Below are positions 63,740-64,000 of a stretch of 64,000 bases of DNA, in pieces (positions within the stretch are counted from its first letter, which is position 1; the number at the start of each line of letters is the position of its first letter). Made by a program: the position numbers and the translations under genes. This DNA is from Sphingomonas sp. CL5.1 (lineage in GTDB: Bacteria > Pseudomonadota > Alphaproteobacteria > Sphingomonadales > Sphingomonadaceae), in the NCBI RefSeq assembly GCF_013344685.1, contig NZ_CP050137.1, positions 996,001 to 1,060,000 on the forward strand. The letters run 5' to 3'. The notes beneath the pieces were generated by a model. It had not been told where the DNA came from and made no database searches. It saw nothing but the letters and a program-made list of their open reading frames with translations.

Positions 63740-64000
63740 TCAGAGGCCCACGGCGACCGCGAGCCAGTATGTGATTCCCGTCATGATGTAGGCGGCGGCG
63801 AACAGATAGCCAATCATGAACAGCGGCCATTTCCACCCGTTCGTCTCGCGCCGGGTGACGGCGATCGTGGAGATGCACTGCGGCGCGAAGACGAACCACA
63901 TCAGGAAGGCGAGCGCGGTGGCGAGGCTCCATTTGCCGGCGATCGCCTGGCTGACCTGCGTTTCATCGTCGGGGCCGGCATTGTCGATGGCATAGACCGT
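63740..64000 (-). CDS. feoB: Ferrous iron transport protein B, 3' end only
   Basis: 86 residues are visible, entering from the right edge. FVFAPQCISTIAVTRRETNGWKWPLFM is the conserved FeoB C-terminal gate region, followed by a last TM segment (GITYWLAVAVGL). The G domain and most of the permease lie outside. Upstream of ssb by 9 bp on the same strand. Confidence 0.85.
   Translation of the reverse strand, partial: TVYAIDNAGPDDETQVSQAIAGKWSLATALAFLMWFVFAPQCISTIAVTRRETNGWKWPLFMIGYLFAAAYIMTGITYWLAVAVGL

Overview
This window is ordinary, gene-dense chromosome from an alphaproteobacterium, most likely a Sphingomonas-like member of the Sphingomonadales. The pointers are very high GC, a PEPxxWA-type PEP-CTERM protein, a DUF6489 gene, an HWE histidine kinase, an EcfG-like promoter, a GTTC-N7-GTTC SOS box, and a gene order that (from memory) resembles the Caulobacter origin region. 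I see no insertion sequence, prophage, CRISPR array or rRNA operon. One tRNA gene (Leu, anticodon GAG) is present.

Layout. 1-9.4 kb: priA (cut by the left edge), a DUF1801 gene and a XerC-type recombinase, then gshB-yraN-rsmI on the minus strand, a divergent LppC-like lipoprotein, hemW, a CAP-domain lipoprotein and an AraC-type regulator. 9.4-15 kb: an Lhr-type helicase and the PdeM phosphoesterase of the ligase-associated repair set, separated by an aspartic protease and an M20 peptidase. 15-19.8 kb: ubiH-like monooxygenase, ftsK, a dienelactone hydrolase and ogt. 19.9-25.4 kb: DUF6489-mnmE-mnmG-rsmG-parA-parB, overlapping head to tail, with two parS sites inside coding sequence. 25.4-30 kb: DUF3576, leuS, lptE and holA on the minus strand. 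30-34.6 kb: a putative outer-membrane barrel, a ThiE-like gene, yggS, a HAD phosphatase, xthA and ribA. 34.6-39.3 kb: a candidate small RNA or long 3' UTR, lolA, terC, rho, hemJ and hemE.

The best candidate for the chromosomal replication origin is the 304-bp gap at 39317-39620 between hemE and the PEP-synthase regulator gene. It holds DnaA-box-like sequences and a cluster of six GANTC sites. From there ppsR-maf-aroE-coaE-dnaQ run rightward, followed by hpf, ptsN, a hotdog thioesterase and DUF1491 (to 45 kb). 45-53.6 kb: SleB hydrolase, SOS-boxed mmcB, an ankyrin protein, SCO, YcgN, a YgjP-like peptidase, a class A PBP, msrB, a second CAP protein, an L,D-transpeptidase, a PEP-CTERM protein and tRNA-Leu. 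53.7-64 kb: a zinc-ribbon membrane protein, ftsEX-ydcF-plsC, tyrC-hisC, metX-metW, a receiver-only response regulator facing an HWE kinase, ssb, and the 3' end of feoB.

The strongest points beyond routine annotation are: the candidate oriC with parS sites 16-18 kb away; a three-copy intergenic hairpin repeat, one copy enclosed by a perfect 17-bp inverted repeat; a candidate sRNA after lolA; an SOS box in front of mmcB; and an EcfG-like promoter before the response regulator. None amounts to a clearly new multi-gene system. The repeat family and the candidate RNA are the most likely undescribed items.
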